This document shows positions 25,901 through 36,117 of a stretch of 64,000 nt of DNA, piece after piece. Origin of the DNA: Paracentrotus lividus (taxonomy: Eukaryota > Echinodermata > Echinoidea > Camarodonta > Echinidae); assembly GCA_940671915.1 (NCBI GenBank), contig CALNVZ010003426.1, forward strand, positions 10,809,590 to 10,873,589, in the 5' to 3' direction. The notes under the pieces were generated by a model. The model was given only the letters and a program-made list of their open reading frames with translations, was not told the origin of the DNA and made no database searches. Numbering within the stretch: position 1 is the stretch's first letter; every line of letters begins with the position of its first letter. Position numbers and translations under genes: made by a program.

Positions 25901-26393
25901 CAAACGATGCTAAGCATACGGCCGAGCATGAGTTAATTTACTACTGCTCCGTTGCAAGCTTAACAGCCCGGTAGGGACGGGGACTACACGACCGGAAATG
26001 CGGTGTATGTGTTGCTGTGCTGAAATGCACATGGTTTTCAAACCCATCCCGGGCATGGGTTTGAAAATTGGAGTATGAAATCATTGATACATGTATCTCG
26101 AAAGTAAGGCAAGCAATTAGCTTGCCATTTTGAAGAGATGCCAGACTAACCTATGTGTTTATAATCATGTTGGCAAAATGAGCTAAATCAAATAAATTGT
26201 CATTTGAATATCCTTCATTGTTTAATACTGCTTCCCTTTAAGGGGGTAGGGGCATCTGTAAATATCTGATTTTTTAAAAATTTGTCTTCTTTTAGCTCCT
26301 GGGAATACCCCTGCCCGAAAGATGTTAAAGAGCCCAAGAGATCTGTTCAAGCAAGCTCCGAGCTCCGACAATCCAGAAGGAGTCTTTGTTTAG
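18148..26393 (+). CDS. RASSF8: RASSF7/8-like N-terminal Ras-association protein with a giant coiled coil (5 coding exons, 962 aa)
   Basis: Joined exons 18148-19923, 20340-20618, 21560-21706, 24378-24966 and 26296-26393 total 2889 bases and give one open frame of 962 residues plus TAG. Residues 1 to about 83 are an N-terminal Ras-association (ubiquitin-like) fold: MVDFKVWVDGVPRVVSG, then TTCQEVVVALAQATGQ and a KWG motif, closely like vertebrate RASSF7/8. Residues about 150-592 are almost pure Glu/Lys/Arg/Gln helix. Residues 593-800 carry the RASSF8-type coiled coil, including EMEFWENELEIEQQL. A second A-E-E-K-K-rich repeat follows, then a short tail ending EGVFV. RASSF8 proteins are membrane-junction scaffolds linked to adhesion and growth control; the same role here is inferred. 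Vertebrate RASSF8 is about 420 residues, so this one is more than twice as long, owing to the charged helix. Confidence 0.85.
20340..20618 (+). CDS. RASSF8: RASSF7/8-like gene, coding exon 2
   Basis: Encodes residues 593-685 (93 codons, phase 0 at both ends). Acceptor TTGTTTGCAG and donor GAG|GTAATA. It holds the most RASSF8-like part of the coiled coil, with EFWENELEIEQQL near the end, which makes the family assignment much firmer than the RA domain alone. Confidence 0.85.
20753..21057. mobile_element. TTAA-flanked MITE in RASSF intron 2
   Basis: The ends are TTAACCCGTTAGCACCTA and TAGGTGCTAAAAGGTTAA: a TTAA at each edge and ~14-bp inverted ends. The ~270-bp interior is noncoding with CCGCCC-like motifs. 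It fits a non-autonomous piggyBac-like element and differs from the other TTAA families here. Confidence 0.75.
21560..21706 (+). CDS. RASSF8: RASSF7/8-like gene, coding exon 3
   Basis: 49 codons (residues 686-734), phase 0. Acceptor TTTGCTGTAG and donor CAT|GTAAGT, a strong consensus. The translation VKALKKKVEECQKQTEDKQM and onward continues the heptad pattern of exon 2. Confidence 0.85.
22270..22870. repeat. TTGGTCTAAT-type degenerate repeat, split by a foldback insertion
   Basis: Short words such as TTGTCACTTGGTCTAATCTC at 22290 and TTCATCTAAGTCCCATTTGG at 22855 belong to the degenerate repeat also found at 34676-34900 and 55110-55480. Here it is interrupted by the element at 22313-22796. 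Confidence 0.5.
22313..22796. mobile_element. Foldback element (GGGTGTGTTCAATGTC ends) in RASSF intron 3
   Basis: The left end GGGTGTGTTCAATGTCGA and the right end GGGACATTGAACACACCC are inverse. Inward from them, AACATGAATCATGATACAAA and its inverse also match, giving ~65-bp terminal inverted repeats. The interior of about 350 bp is noncoding. Confidence 0.7.
23265..23375. repeat. GA-rich simple repeat in RASSF intron 3
   Basis: GAGAGAGAGAGGGAGAAAG-type sequence, with another short tract at 23698-23720. No gene is implied. The remaining intron, about 22870-24300, shows no exon-like frame with splice sites. Confidence 0.7.
24303..24377 (+). other. RASSF8: Optional 25-codon extension of RASSF exon 4 from a duplicated 3' splice site
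   Basis: A second acceptor, CATTTTTGCAG at 24301-24302, lies exactly 75 bases upstream of the main one and is followed by GCTGTGCAGCTTGAACTTA. The main exon starts GCCGTCCAAGTTGAACTTA. The sequences around the two sites look like a tandem duplication of the intron-exon junction. The intervening 75 bases are open and in frame, so using the upstream site would insert 25 residues and give a 987-residue protein. Confidence 0.6.
24378..24966 (+). CDS. RASSF8: RASSF7/8-like gene, coding exon 4 (coiled coil and AEEERKK repeat)
   Basis: Residues 735-930, entering in phase 0 and leaving in phase 1. Acceptor TCATTTTGCAG, donor TCAA|GTAAGT. The first ~55 residues continue the RASSF8-like coil (AVQVELTVFQSELEGY to EGDVEIVNLKI). 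After that the exon is a run of KKAEEER/KKAEDR repeats, partly perfect at DNA level (GAAAGAAAGCCGAAGACA twice near 24672 and 24690), so it is prone to length variation. The reverse-strand frames through it are artefacts. Confidence 0.85.
25108..25158. repeat. Solo terminal hairpin of the GCCTCCGC element (RASSF intron 4)
   Basis: TTATGCCTCCGCCACTGAAG followed by GTGGTGCCGGAGGCATCATG is the same hairpin that ends the large element at 57005-57055, in inverse orientation. The rest of that element is missing here. The surrounding intron (24967-26295) is otherwise noncoding, with G-rich runs near 25630. Confidence 0.6.
26055..26240. repeat. Dispersed repeat, copy 2 of 3 (inverted), in RASSF intron 4
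   Basis: GGCAAGCAATTAGCTTGCCA, GCCAGACTAACC and TTTATAATCATGTTGGCAAA are the inverse of 47520-47650 and, more weakly, of 10895-11050. Its edge reads GCTTCCCTTTAA, a TTAA terminus. Confidence 0.55.
26296..26393 (+). CDS. RASSF8: RASSF7/8-like gene, terminal coding exon
   Basis: 98 bases entering in phase 1, acceptor TTCTTTTAG, stop TAG at 26391-26393. It completes a split ACT codon and adds PGNTPARKMLKSPRDLF and a tail ending NPEGVFV. The Val-Phe-Val end fits a hydrophobic-X-hydrophobic PDZ-ligand pattern; that function is inference. The 3' UTR begins at 26394. No convincing polyadenylation signal was fixed. Confidence 0.8.
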
Positions 26394-26746
26394 ACATCCC
26401 TCTTATCAGAATGGATCAACCCTCCGATCGTAAGATGCCTTATTTACACTTCAAGCAAGCTTCCAACTTATTTGGCGAGATGTGACTATTTAGACACCCC
26501 TTCCATCAGAATGGATCAACCTTCCGAATGCAAGATGTTTTAGAGTGGAAATCTGTTATAAGAAAGTCAGTGCCCTGTTACATAAGGAACTGGGATCAAT
26601 TGCAAATTCAAAACAACCATTCTGATTGGCTCACAGTGAGACTTTTATGCAAGAGGTCTATGCAACAAGGATCCTGATTGGTTGCTATAGATGTGCAAAT
26701 GATTGTAACTCTTTATGTTACAGGGCACTGATATAACAAGATTCCT

Positions 26747-26884
26747 GGGGGGCATTTCATCAAAGGACTTGTCGGACGTTTTATCCGAAAAACTGTTATA
26801 AGCTACTGAAATGCTTGCATCTGATTGGCTGAGAGCAAATTTGTCGGATAAAATGTCCGACAAGTCTTTTGATGAAATGCCCCC
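26747..26884. mobile_element. MITE, GGGGGGCATTTCATCAAAGG family, copy 1
   Basis: About 138 bp with inverted ends: GGGCATTTCATCAAAGGACT left, CTTTTGATGAAATGCCCCC right. Inner GTCGGACGTTTTATCCGA pairs with TCGGATAAAATGTCCGAC. Flanking GATATAA words on both sides look like a target duplication. Copy 2 is at 55492-55620. It lies just downstream of the RASSF stop, possibly within its 3' UTR. Confidence 0.8.
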
Positions 26885-26913
26885 TTGATATAAGCAAGGT
26901 TATTTCCATGGTC

Positions 26914-27416
26914 TTAAAGGGAAAGTTCACCCTGGATTTAAATTGGTTTTTAAAAAAGCAGAAAAATAAAAGAAAAATATGAGTGACGGTTTGGAGAAAA
27001 TCGACCAAAAAATAACAAAGTTATGAATATCTAAAATTTTTATTCTATGACGTCACGTGCGAGCAGCTCTCCTATGTGTTATGTAGGGTAAATTCCATAA
27101 AGTGTAATTTTTCCAGAAGAAAAATAATTATTTCACCTGAGCGGTTGATATATCATCAAACATATGTTCATATACATGCCTCTATCAAATTGTCTCATTC
27201 CTTTATCAAGAACCATGAAAAAGGACAAATTTATGGAATTGACATACACAGCACATGAGAGAGTTGCTCGCACGTGACGTCACAGAATCAAAACTTTAAA
27301 TATTCATAACTTCGCTATTTTTGGGTCGATTTTCCTCAAACTTTCACTCATATTTTTCTTTTATTTTTCTGCATTTTTTGAAAGCAATTAAATTCCAGGG
27401 TGAACTCCCCCTTTAA
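26914..27416. mobile_element. TTAA-flanked foldback element, AGGGAAAGTTCACCC family, copy 1
   Basis: Starts TTAAAGGGAAAGTTCACCC and ends GGGTGAACTCCCCCTTTAA. The arms (~165 bp each) contain ATTTTTCTTTTATTTTTCTG, GTCGATTTTCC and TATTCATAACTT and end at TATGACGTCACGTGCGAG / CTCGCACGTGACGTCACAG. Copy 2 at 63545 runs off the window. Each arm carries a TGACGTCA (CRE-like) site fused to a CACGTG E-box. Confidence 0.85.
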
Positions 27417-27540
27417 GGACCTCGTTATGCAATGTAACAACTTATGTTTCCACCGTATTGCCATTGGGAATTCAAGCATGCTTCCATCTCCTAAGACCCC
27501 TATTAGTGCAGTGGAACAATCCACCTGTCAGTGACCAATC

Positions 27541-27744
27541 TGGGGGCATGTTTCACAAAGAGATAAGTATACTTAAAAATTGCACTTAAATCGTTAGTTT
27601 CGTGCTTTATATTACGCATCACCTCATTGGATTGACCATGCTCATGGGATGTGCGCCTTTGTGAAATCTATCAATTAAATTGTGTGTTATAAAATAAGAT
27701 GCGCGTAGAAGATAAGTGCGACTTTCTTTGTGAAACACCCCCCA
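27541..27744. mobile_element. MITE, GGGTGTTTCACAAAGAG family, copy 1
   Basis: About 204 bp with ends TGGGGGCATGTTTCACAAAG and CTTTGTGAAACACCCCCCA. Internal TTATATTACGCATCACCTC and TTGTGAAATCTATCAATTAA are shared with the better-preserved copy at 57664-57881. Confidence 0.8.
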
Positions 27745-28286
27745 GGTCAAAGGTTATTTTCAATGGTATTCTTCTCTAGAAGAATTACATCAACCCATGT
27801 TTTAAATGTCTGGTGTGATACATGTATGCACCTGTGGATAGCTTTTTTTTTTCTTATCATATCCAATTACCAGAAAAAGTGTGCTTTTAAAAAAGGCTGG
27901 CCTCTTTTATTGGTTCTTATACAATATGTGGTGTCCATTTTGGACTACATTTAATTGCAACAAGGTGATGGGTTCATTTAAAAAGAAGAGAAATATATGA
28001 GATATACGTCTACCAATGAGATCAAGAAATCTTTTGTTGGTAGTTGATCCCCCTTCATACTGATATATATTATAGTGAGAATTTTGCAACTTACTGTACA
28101 AAATAGCTGCATATATATTATAGTCCCTATACAATGTATATAGATATATATCTTTGTGACAAAGCTTATCTCTGAATGTAGAACTCAGAGGAACAAGGAC
28201 AATCTTGCCAAGTTTTATATACAAATGTTATAAAAATGACAGATTTGATAATTAGATAAATTTATACAAATTAGTGTTGTACCATT

Positions 28287-28308
28287 CCCCCCCCCCCCCC
28301 CCCCCCCC
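28287..28308 (+). repeat. Poly-C tract
   Basis: An uninterrupted run of about 22 C. Its true length is uncertain in any assembly. Flanks from 27745 to 28876 show no gene. Confidence 0.9.
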
Positions 28309-28876
28309 GAGACAATTATAAGTTCAAAGAATAGATTTATCCCGATTATCAGGGCCAGTTTATGTCTATACAAATATAATACATGCTAGTAGTGTCCAAA
28401 TCAATACCCAATGTATGATTTTTAAAAGTAAAGAATTATATTCAAAATGCATGCTGTTCAAATGAAATGAAATCAAATCAAATTTTATTGATATTAAATC
28501 CACATGGAGTCATAAATCATCATTATACTGAAGTCAATGCAAGTGGGAGCACATGCTCAATAGACCAATTGTGCTGACAAGATGAGTGACTATTTTTTCT
28601 TACTAAAAAAAAAGATAACAAAAATTTCATTACCTTTTACACAGGAATGCATGATCAATAGACCAAACTAAATAAATTAATGTTTCTGTCAGAGATCTTT
28701 ATATGGTGTGCTCTTTTTGTTACTTTTTTCGGGGGCTCTTTTAAAGTTTATTGTCTACATACATATTTGTACATTTACATACATATGTATTCAGATTAAT
28801 TGATTTGATACAAATATACGTTCTACAGGTAGGTATAACATTCTTAATAATTATGCTTTAAAAAAAAATGAATGCA

Positions 28877-29567
28877 CTAAATGCTTTGGGACCACATTAG
28901 TGTCTTCATACTTTTTTTTTCAATGTGTTTTCTATCATTCATTCTGATGTAAATAATTAAATAATTTAAGCTCTTGTTTTAATGCAACTCTTTTTCATGC
29001 TAAATGTTTATCATTACATAAGGCTAGTAAAGTCCGGCCCTGAATTTTTGAAGAAAATGTCTACTTAAATAACATTATGGTGTTCAATTGTAACATATTT
29101 TCTTCACACGATTCGTCTTTGTTTATACGAAGTACATGTATATAGAAAAGATTCTTTCCAAGATGGATTCAAAATTGTTACTCAGTTCTTATTATCGCAC
29201 CAGGCGTATGAAAATGTACTTGCATCCAGCTTGATTGTATTCAAAAATTTTCTTTACTACATGCTCAAATACTTTCCCATTATCTGACGATAATTCAAGT
29301 CTTCCAATACTATATACACAGAACATACTACCATACATATCTCACTTCTGCTACCTGTTTGTTAAACTAAAAGTGTTCATGTAAATGTACTCGATTGTTT
29401 AAATGTCGGAATTCTCCAGAAAAGTACAGTTCATAAACCAGAAACTTAATCGCATCAATTTTTCATTCGGGTAATAGAATTTCAAACATAATAGCGTTGC
29501 AGTTTTAGTTATATTGCAGAATGAAATTTTCACCCAATTCACTACTTTGCTTAATTTTTGAAAGTCT
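28877..29567 (+). repeat. Clean copy of a ~690-bp duplicated segment
   Basis: Collinear, same-strand, near-identical to 37630-38333 apart from many one- to four-base indels in the second copy. Shared landmarks are GCACCAGGCGTATGAAAATG, CTTTCCCATTATCTGACGAT and ATATTGCAGAATGAA. No coding frame was recognised. Confidence 0.85.
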
Positions 29568-29746
29568 CTGGTTCTATAGCAGTTTTTTCTCTATTAGAGT
29601 GTTGTCTGTCTTAGAAGATTGTTGGTGTACAATCCTTAAATTGTCTAATATTGTAATTGGTCATGTGTTATGAACTCGCCACCCAAAAAGGGTGGTGCTG
29701 TTACGCTTTTTGCTATTTTTCAGCATTAATTTGTTCATATTTTCCA

Positions 29747-29771
29747 NNNNNNNNNNNNNNNNNNNNNNNNN
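29747..29771. other. Assembly gap, 25 N
   Basis: A run of exactly 25 N. A fixed 25-base run is often a placeholder and not a measured gap. The sequence on the right has a different composition (C-rich) from the AT-rich left side. Confidence 0.98.
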
Positions 29772-30640
29772 TTCCTTCACGTACCACCCACACATTACTC
29801 TCACGCCCACACGTGTAACATACAACAGAAATCTCCCCATGCCCTAACCAACCCTCACTCATTGGCAGTCATACAGAGCCCAAGTCTCCCCTAGAGCTGT
29901 AGCCAATGTGTCTCAAACCACAGGCTCTAATACATGCCATTCAACGAAACGTGTTCGCCACTGCCTCACCAACTGGCTACCATAGATGTGGATGACATAC
30001 CCCTCACCAACCACCCTGATGTGGACGTCCTACAACCACCAAGTGTACCTTTCTCTAGAGATGGTGATGCCCCCACGGCACATCACCACCTGAGGTAGAC
30101 GTTCCCCACCAACCACGACATGCTACCTTCTCCAGAGATGTTGATGCCCACCGACCACTGTCAACTGCAGATGTCGGATGCCCCATCAAACAATTGCCAT
30201 ACTAACTATAGATGTCCCACCCCTCTAACCTGAGAGCCCTGATACGGTCGACCCTCTACATCCTATGTAGTGACCCTATCTCAGTATGCTACCCTCGCGG
30301 TTCCCATCTTAGCGGTCAACATGACCAGATTTCATGAAGTCCACTTGGGTGATTGTATTACCTTCCAGATGGTGGATCCGTGCCGTGCAGCAACCTGTCA
30401 CCCACCGGTCACTCCATATATTCCCCATCATGGAACTACGCCTTATGGTTACCAGACTACCTTGTCAGCACAGCAGACAACCTCCTCCAGAGTCGAGGGC
30501 CTGAACTGTACCCCCCCCCTTGTGTTTTACAAATCCTCCCTACATGCATGCCTTCCCTTTACCATCAGGCACTTTATTAGACCCCTTATGCCTCACACAT
30601 GGACTCTGGTTTGTTTGGACTTTTAAGCTCACGCTAATTT
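29772..30640 (+). other. C-rich stretch with pseudo-coding character, unresolved
   Basis: Just after the gap the plus strand is CA/CC-rich. It reads as proline/threonine-rich peptide with repeated GATGTGGACGTCC and TCCAGAGATGTTGATGCCC-like words, but each frame is broken within ~200 bases. The longest piece (30270-30626) encodes 118 residues with HPPVTPYIPHHGTTPYGYQT. I do not recognise it. It could be the decayed or error-ridden end of a transposon ORF or a host exon. Confidence 0.3.
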
Positions 30641-31094
30641 GATTTGTGTTATGATTGTTCTGTCACAAAACAGGATTTATGAATTTCTGTTCACTTGTTT
30701 TTGATGTCTATCTTTGTAATTTATGAGGTTTTTGCATTTTTATATGTATGCTTTGATAATTGCTGCTCAGGACGTTGTTAATACTATATTTCGATATGTA
30801 GTTTGTTTTTATTCCAACATAAAAAAGAAAAGAGGTAAAAAGGGAAATTAAGGATACAGATATAAGGTTAACAGATTGAAGTTGTGAATTTTGTATAGGT
30901 TTAAGATATTGTGAAGTTGTATAGTGAAGATCAGGTGAATATTGATTGATATATGTTTGCGGTTTCTTACATATTGTATAATAATAATGGTGCATTTGTT
31001 AGTTGAACTCGTACTTGATTGTAAATTGTATTGTAATCTTAATTGCTAATGTCTCCGCTTAATTGGACTTACAGTGATTGTTCCTGTAAGAATA

Positions 31095-31390
31095 TTGCTG
31101 TATGCGAGTGTACTGTAAAGATGTTTTGGTTTACTAGCGAATGTACTGATAGGATGTTTTGGTTTATGGAATGTCTGTAAAGTGATATGGTTCATAGTGA
31201 GTGTACTGTAACAAATAATTTGGGTTTATAGCGAGTGCACTGTAAAGATAACCTGAGTTCTATAGGAAGGTGTACTTGATAAATATTATTTGACGTATAG
31301 AGAGTGTACTGGTAAAGGTAATCTTGATGTATAGGGCAGTTACTGTAAAGATAACTTGGTTAATCGAAGGGTACCGTAAAGATGATTTCC
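31095..31390 (+). repeat. Degenerate tandem repeat, ~40-bp period
   Basis: About seven units with the core GAGTGTACTGTAAAGAT followed by TTGGTTTATAG. Cores start near 31107, 31146, 31176, 31200, 31237, 31306 and 31340. Unit length wanders through small indels. It is noncoding. Confidence 0.65.
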
Positions 31391-32819
31391 GTCCTTTTTC
31401 CGGTTATAGTAGGCCTGCTCCTGAACCATTGATACTTTACATATATTATTAATACAGGTTGATTTCAGCTATTGGATAAAGTTATGTTTTCCCCAAGTTA
31501 TCTTCTTAGCTTCCTTATTTGACAATAGTTATAGTTTTTGCACTGCATAGTTGTAAAATGTTTAGGATGATATCTGCATGTCATGATTGTACCTTTAATA
31601 AAGTGATACTATCCTGTGTATACATGTTTTAGAAATTTTAGTTTTAGTGCGTTGCATTTCCAATTGTAAATGTATGTTTCAACCCCACATCTTTAGAATA
31701 GGTTTAAGGGACTTGATAGGCCTTTATGTTAGTTTGAAGCTGGAATATTTTTCCCTTGTATTATATTTTTGTTACAGGAATGTACAAAATTAAAGGCTTT
31801 AATTATATTAGCATAAATTCGGTTCGTGCCTATTCTAATTAGAGTAACTTAGTGATTGTTGATCTGTCATTTTATGTAGTTAGCTTTATACATCTCATGA
31901 ATACCGCAATGGTTTATAAACAGCTGAATTGCATGTTATTATTTGTTGAGTTAGATTAATATCGCCAACCCACTATATGTATTGCATCGTGAATAAGGAA
32001 GTCTAGAAAGTTTTCCAAGTATATCAAAAGATATTCGTTTAAAAGATACTGTGTCAACATATAATTTCACTGTTTTTTTAAATCACAGTATTTGAATCGG
32101 TATATTATGGGTGATCAGGTGATTTGTTTAAATGCCTTTAAATCTGGATATTACAGGAGTTAGAAATAGTTACAATACTAGCGTTTTGTTTGAGTAGTCT
32201 GATGCAAATAAGCATTTCAAGGTATTGTTTTCGAGTTTTAACGTTAGGAGTTTCTGGTGCATTTGTGGAAACAGTTGGGCCTAATATGTTTCTGTTTGAA
32301 TGTTTATTTAATAATGTATTTGAAAAGTTAACATTAGTGTTTTTTATGGGGAGAAAGGGAAACGAAGGAAATTAGCCACGCACATAATGTCTATCGCTAC
32401 TTAGTATTTGTATATTATACGAATTCTTGGACTTATGTTATCGATATTGACGATCGAGCTCTTGGCACACGGTTATATTAAAGCACACATCGACACTAAT
32501 ACTGTTGGAAAATCTGTTTCTGTAATCTGGCGCAAGGGTCAACATGTCTTAGTTAATCTATGAAACAGACGAAGCGAAAACAAAATATAAAACAAACACG
32601 AACGGAGGTCAAATCATTTTGACCACGCAAAATAACAAAGAAAGAAATTTGACCACGTATGATAGGCCTATGCTTTGAACTATAAAGAAATGCCACTTAT
32701 TGAAATAACAATATGCCAGCCAATTGCGCTCATTTCATTCGTAATTATCGCGTCAAACACTATTGTCATTGCTCCATGCTTCCAGTGTTTAAAGAAAAAA
32801 TAAATATATCTTACATATA
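31391..32819. other. No gene recognised
   Basis: AT-rich, with no recognisable exon, RNA gene or inverted-repeat element. Confidence 0.4.
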
Positions 32820-34653
32820 TACCGAGTGAGTCAAAAAAAACTTTACACCTAGCAAAAATGTCAATAAAAAAGAAAAACCAATTTTATAACCTAAATATAT
32901 TTACTTAGATTCTGAAAAGCAGCAGGCCTAACTCTCCCGCATTCCCTTTCTGGTACCAGTTTGTCGTGATGTCTCTACCATGATGAACCGAATGCATTTG
33001 TAGTGCGCACATGAATTTCGATTGCCAGGTGGATGAAATTGAAACAAACAAAAAAGCTGCACAACAAAAGCACTCCATTCACTGATACAAATAGCATGCA
33101 GTTTAACAACAAACTGTCTTCCGCTTAATACCATTGCAGAGGGTTGTTTACACATATTGACTACATTTTCGTATGGAACAATTGAGCATAAATCTGATAG
33201 AGTCTAGAGCAATGAAGTGAGCACACGTCAAAGACAAAATTAATTCTTTTTAAGAGTATTAGGGGGCCTGTTTTAGTCTGTCAGTGGCAAATTACTCCTT
33301 TGATGTTACTCATTCCGTGCATTTACTTGACGGTCAACTACAATCTTCATACAAAATGTTAGTCAATGAGTAACACCTTGCACAAGTTATTTGCGGAAGA
33401 CCATTTTTGTTAAAAAGTTAACTGCTATCTTCTATTCATGATGGAGATCTGCTTTGTTTAGCTTTTAGTTGTTTTCAGATTTCATCCCCACCTGGCACAA
33501 TTCGAAAATATCAATCTAGTTGTAAACTTAAGGGGAAGAGGGCGCTATCACTCTACGACAAAAGCGAAACGCGGCCATAGACTTTTTTATTTGGCACAGT
33601 TTTTCACTTTGTTTTCATTGATTAGGCGAGCAACTATCTTTTCAAACAGAAATGATTCAACTGAATAAGTACGCTAAGAGTACGAATTTTACAAATAAGG
33701 AATACACTTTGCAAAGGAGAAAAAAGTACCTGCACTTGTGTCAATTCGGAAATCCTAGTAAGAATCAAATTCCTGACAATTGGCCAATTTTGCTCTTCAA
33801 ATAGCTCAAACGCTGCATAGTCATCTTCCTCGATTACGCATAATTCATATTACACCTTAATCGATCAAGCAAGATTTTTAAAAGCTTGAATTCTCAGACT
33901 TTCCAATATGAGTAACATTTTCATCTCGATTTGGTATAAAAAAAGTCCTGTCACTTTGACATTACACAAACGAATCTTTTACTCGCATGGGTTCAATATT
34001 TCGCATATCACATCAATCGAATGGTGGACGGCGTCTTCGCAGAGTGCAGACCATATTTATTATCAATTAATCTAGACATCAATCTAATGTGAATAAGAGT
34101 TCTGATTACAACTTTTAGCACAATGGTGTTATTAGCTTTGCCAAAATTGTCTTTTTCCAATCTGGTCTTGAGATCTACTACGAAACTTGATAAAAGTTCA
34201 ATTATTTTTTCTGTCAGGACTAATTTCCTCGAACGGATCGACTGACGAATTCTATTTTACCGACGGAAGTATTTCTTAAGGACGGTTCTTTGTCGGCGCT
34301 AAGTAATAATTGCATGCAGTTGTCATCGGTCAGCTTCCGCGTTAGCGCGGGTTTTGTTTTTCAGCTGCGCTAGCATTTCCACTAACTCATGAAAGTAATG
34401 TTGGTTTTCCCCTCCTTCATAAATGGACGCGACTTTATGTTAAGTTTAATGTCATACGTAGATTTACATTTCACGTGGAAGTAGAATTGATATGTTTGCA
34501 TGTTCGCAATGCGTAAAGAACATCCACACAAAATGTCCAGAAGATATGCGGGAGGATGTTACTCTTTCAGATAGTAATTTTAGGGTCATAAATTGGTTTA
34601 TCTTTTTTATTACATTTTTTCTAGGGTAAAGTTTTTTTTTTACTCACTCGGTA
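32820..34653. mobile_element. Tc1/mariner-like element, 1.8 kb, degenerate interior
   Basis: The left end TACCGAGTGAGTCAAAAAAA and the right end TTTTTTACTCACTCGGTA are inverse and flanked by TA. The inverted match continues about 80 bp (CTTTACACCTAGCAAAAATG versus its near-inverse; then AACCAATTTTATAACCTAAA). The interior has no intact frame over ~75 codons. A minus-strand piece at 32928-33155 has no transposase motif I could identify. It is long for a MITE, so it may be a decayed or internally replaced copy. Confidence 0.7.
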
Positions 34654-34675
34654 TACTGGGCCTATATAGTTATAT

Positions 34676-34900
34676 CCACTTCGGTCTAACAACAGCTGAT
34701 CTAAGTTCTCTTATCATCATCATATGAATTTGTCTATTCCCCATCATGTCTATCATCACTTTGTCTAATACCCTTATCTTAATTTCCAGTTCATCTAATA
34801 GCCAAATTATCCAACTCGCATCAGTTTCCCAAACATTCCCCAAATGAAGTGAGCTATTAGACTCAAAGGTAATTAGGCAAAACTGGTTGTAGACGACAAC
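34676..34900. repeat. TTGGTCTAAT-type degenerate repeat
   Basis: Repeated TCTAATA/CTTTGTCTAATACCC words, then TTAGACTCAAAGGTAATTAGGC and AACTGGTTGTAGACGA-like words in inverse sense, as at 55110-55480. It starts within ~25 bp of the right end of the mariner-like element. Confidence 0.55.
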
Positions 34901-35489
34901 TGCTACATCAGACTATATGCGGATAAGACCATAACGGGCATCGCAGTAAAAGTCGGAGTTAATCACTTGGCAGGCCATCATATAATTCTAAAAATGGCTG
35001 TGGTGTGATAAAAAAAATCAGATTTTTCCAACATATATGTCCTGAACATGTAATTAGCTTTTGAAGCGACACTTCCGTTACGAATCAATTAATTAACAGA
35101 CGAATCGCCATAAGCTTTCTTAATTTTTGTCTAACAATACATTATAAATATTCCAAAACTCAAATTAAAACATCAGCGTCTGGCGGCCGTCCACCAAAGG
35201 TGTGCCCCATTAGAACAAACAAAAAATAATAAACAAAACAAACAGAACAAAAAAACTAACATAACAACTGACAAAAAACATAAAATCCTATGAATATCAA
35301 AACTTTCAGGCAGCGACCCTCCAAATAATGCCACCAAAAATTCGCATACTCGCCATTATGCAGAACTAATGAAAATGTTGCGAGCGCGAAAATTTTATGC
35401 CTTTTATAACATTTAGCATTGTATTTGACAACATTTTACCCTTTATTAGCATTACAAGCTATGCATACATAAATATGTTAACTTTTAAA

Positions 35490-35570
35490 TATCGAGGGGG
35501 GGGACGTCCACCCCCGCCCAGAAAAATCGAGGGGGGGGGGGAACGTCCCCCGTCCCCCCCCCCGGGATCG
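35490..35570. repeat. G-run/C-run rich segment
   Basis: Alternating poly-G and poly-C blocks (AAATCGAGGGGGGGGGG, then GTCCCCCCCCCC) able to form hairpins or quadruplexes. The short frame here is produced by these runs. 34900-36100 is otherwise without a gene. Confidence 0.6.
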
Positions 35571-36117
35571 CCGCCATGCTGTCGGCTATCCCCTACCCCT
35601 TAATGATTCACTCTGTTATGTAACTATAAAATGGACTACAGGGAAAGGTAGGTCATGTACTAGGCAAACTGCAGATGAACGACAGTGCTAATCCGTGCAA
35701 GCGGCACCATCTCAGGAATGGAGTACTCCGAAAGATTTAGCAATACCGGCATCCAGCAATAATACGAAAATTTTGCGAAAACGATAACATAACCCTCGCC
35801 AGTTAGCAAGTCATTTTTTCTCAGACGCTCCTATTGTAACATAAAAATATTTTTGGAGTTGAAATGTTGAGAAATCGCCTGGATACGATTGAATTAGCTC
35901 GATTTGCATTACAGAGGTAGGGTGTTAATGGTTGTCGCACAGTTCTGTGTGAACGGGTTAATATTTAATGGATCATTCTTTGGTCAGTGTGTGACCGAAT
36001 TATGCAAAATCTTGACTTCATTGGCTATAACTCTAAAGTATACTGATTTAATGTTTATATTATGCTAACATATTTTATTGGCTATCATTTGGAAATATTT
36101 TCGAGGGTCGAAAAGAA

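Noticed and set aside
30270-30626. 118-codon plus-strand frame as a gene
   Set aside because: No splice sites or start context; neighbouring frames carry on the same composition after shifts, so it looks like a decayed or error-ridden sequence next to a gap.
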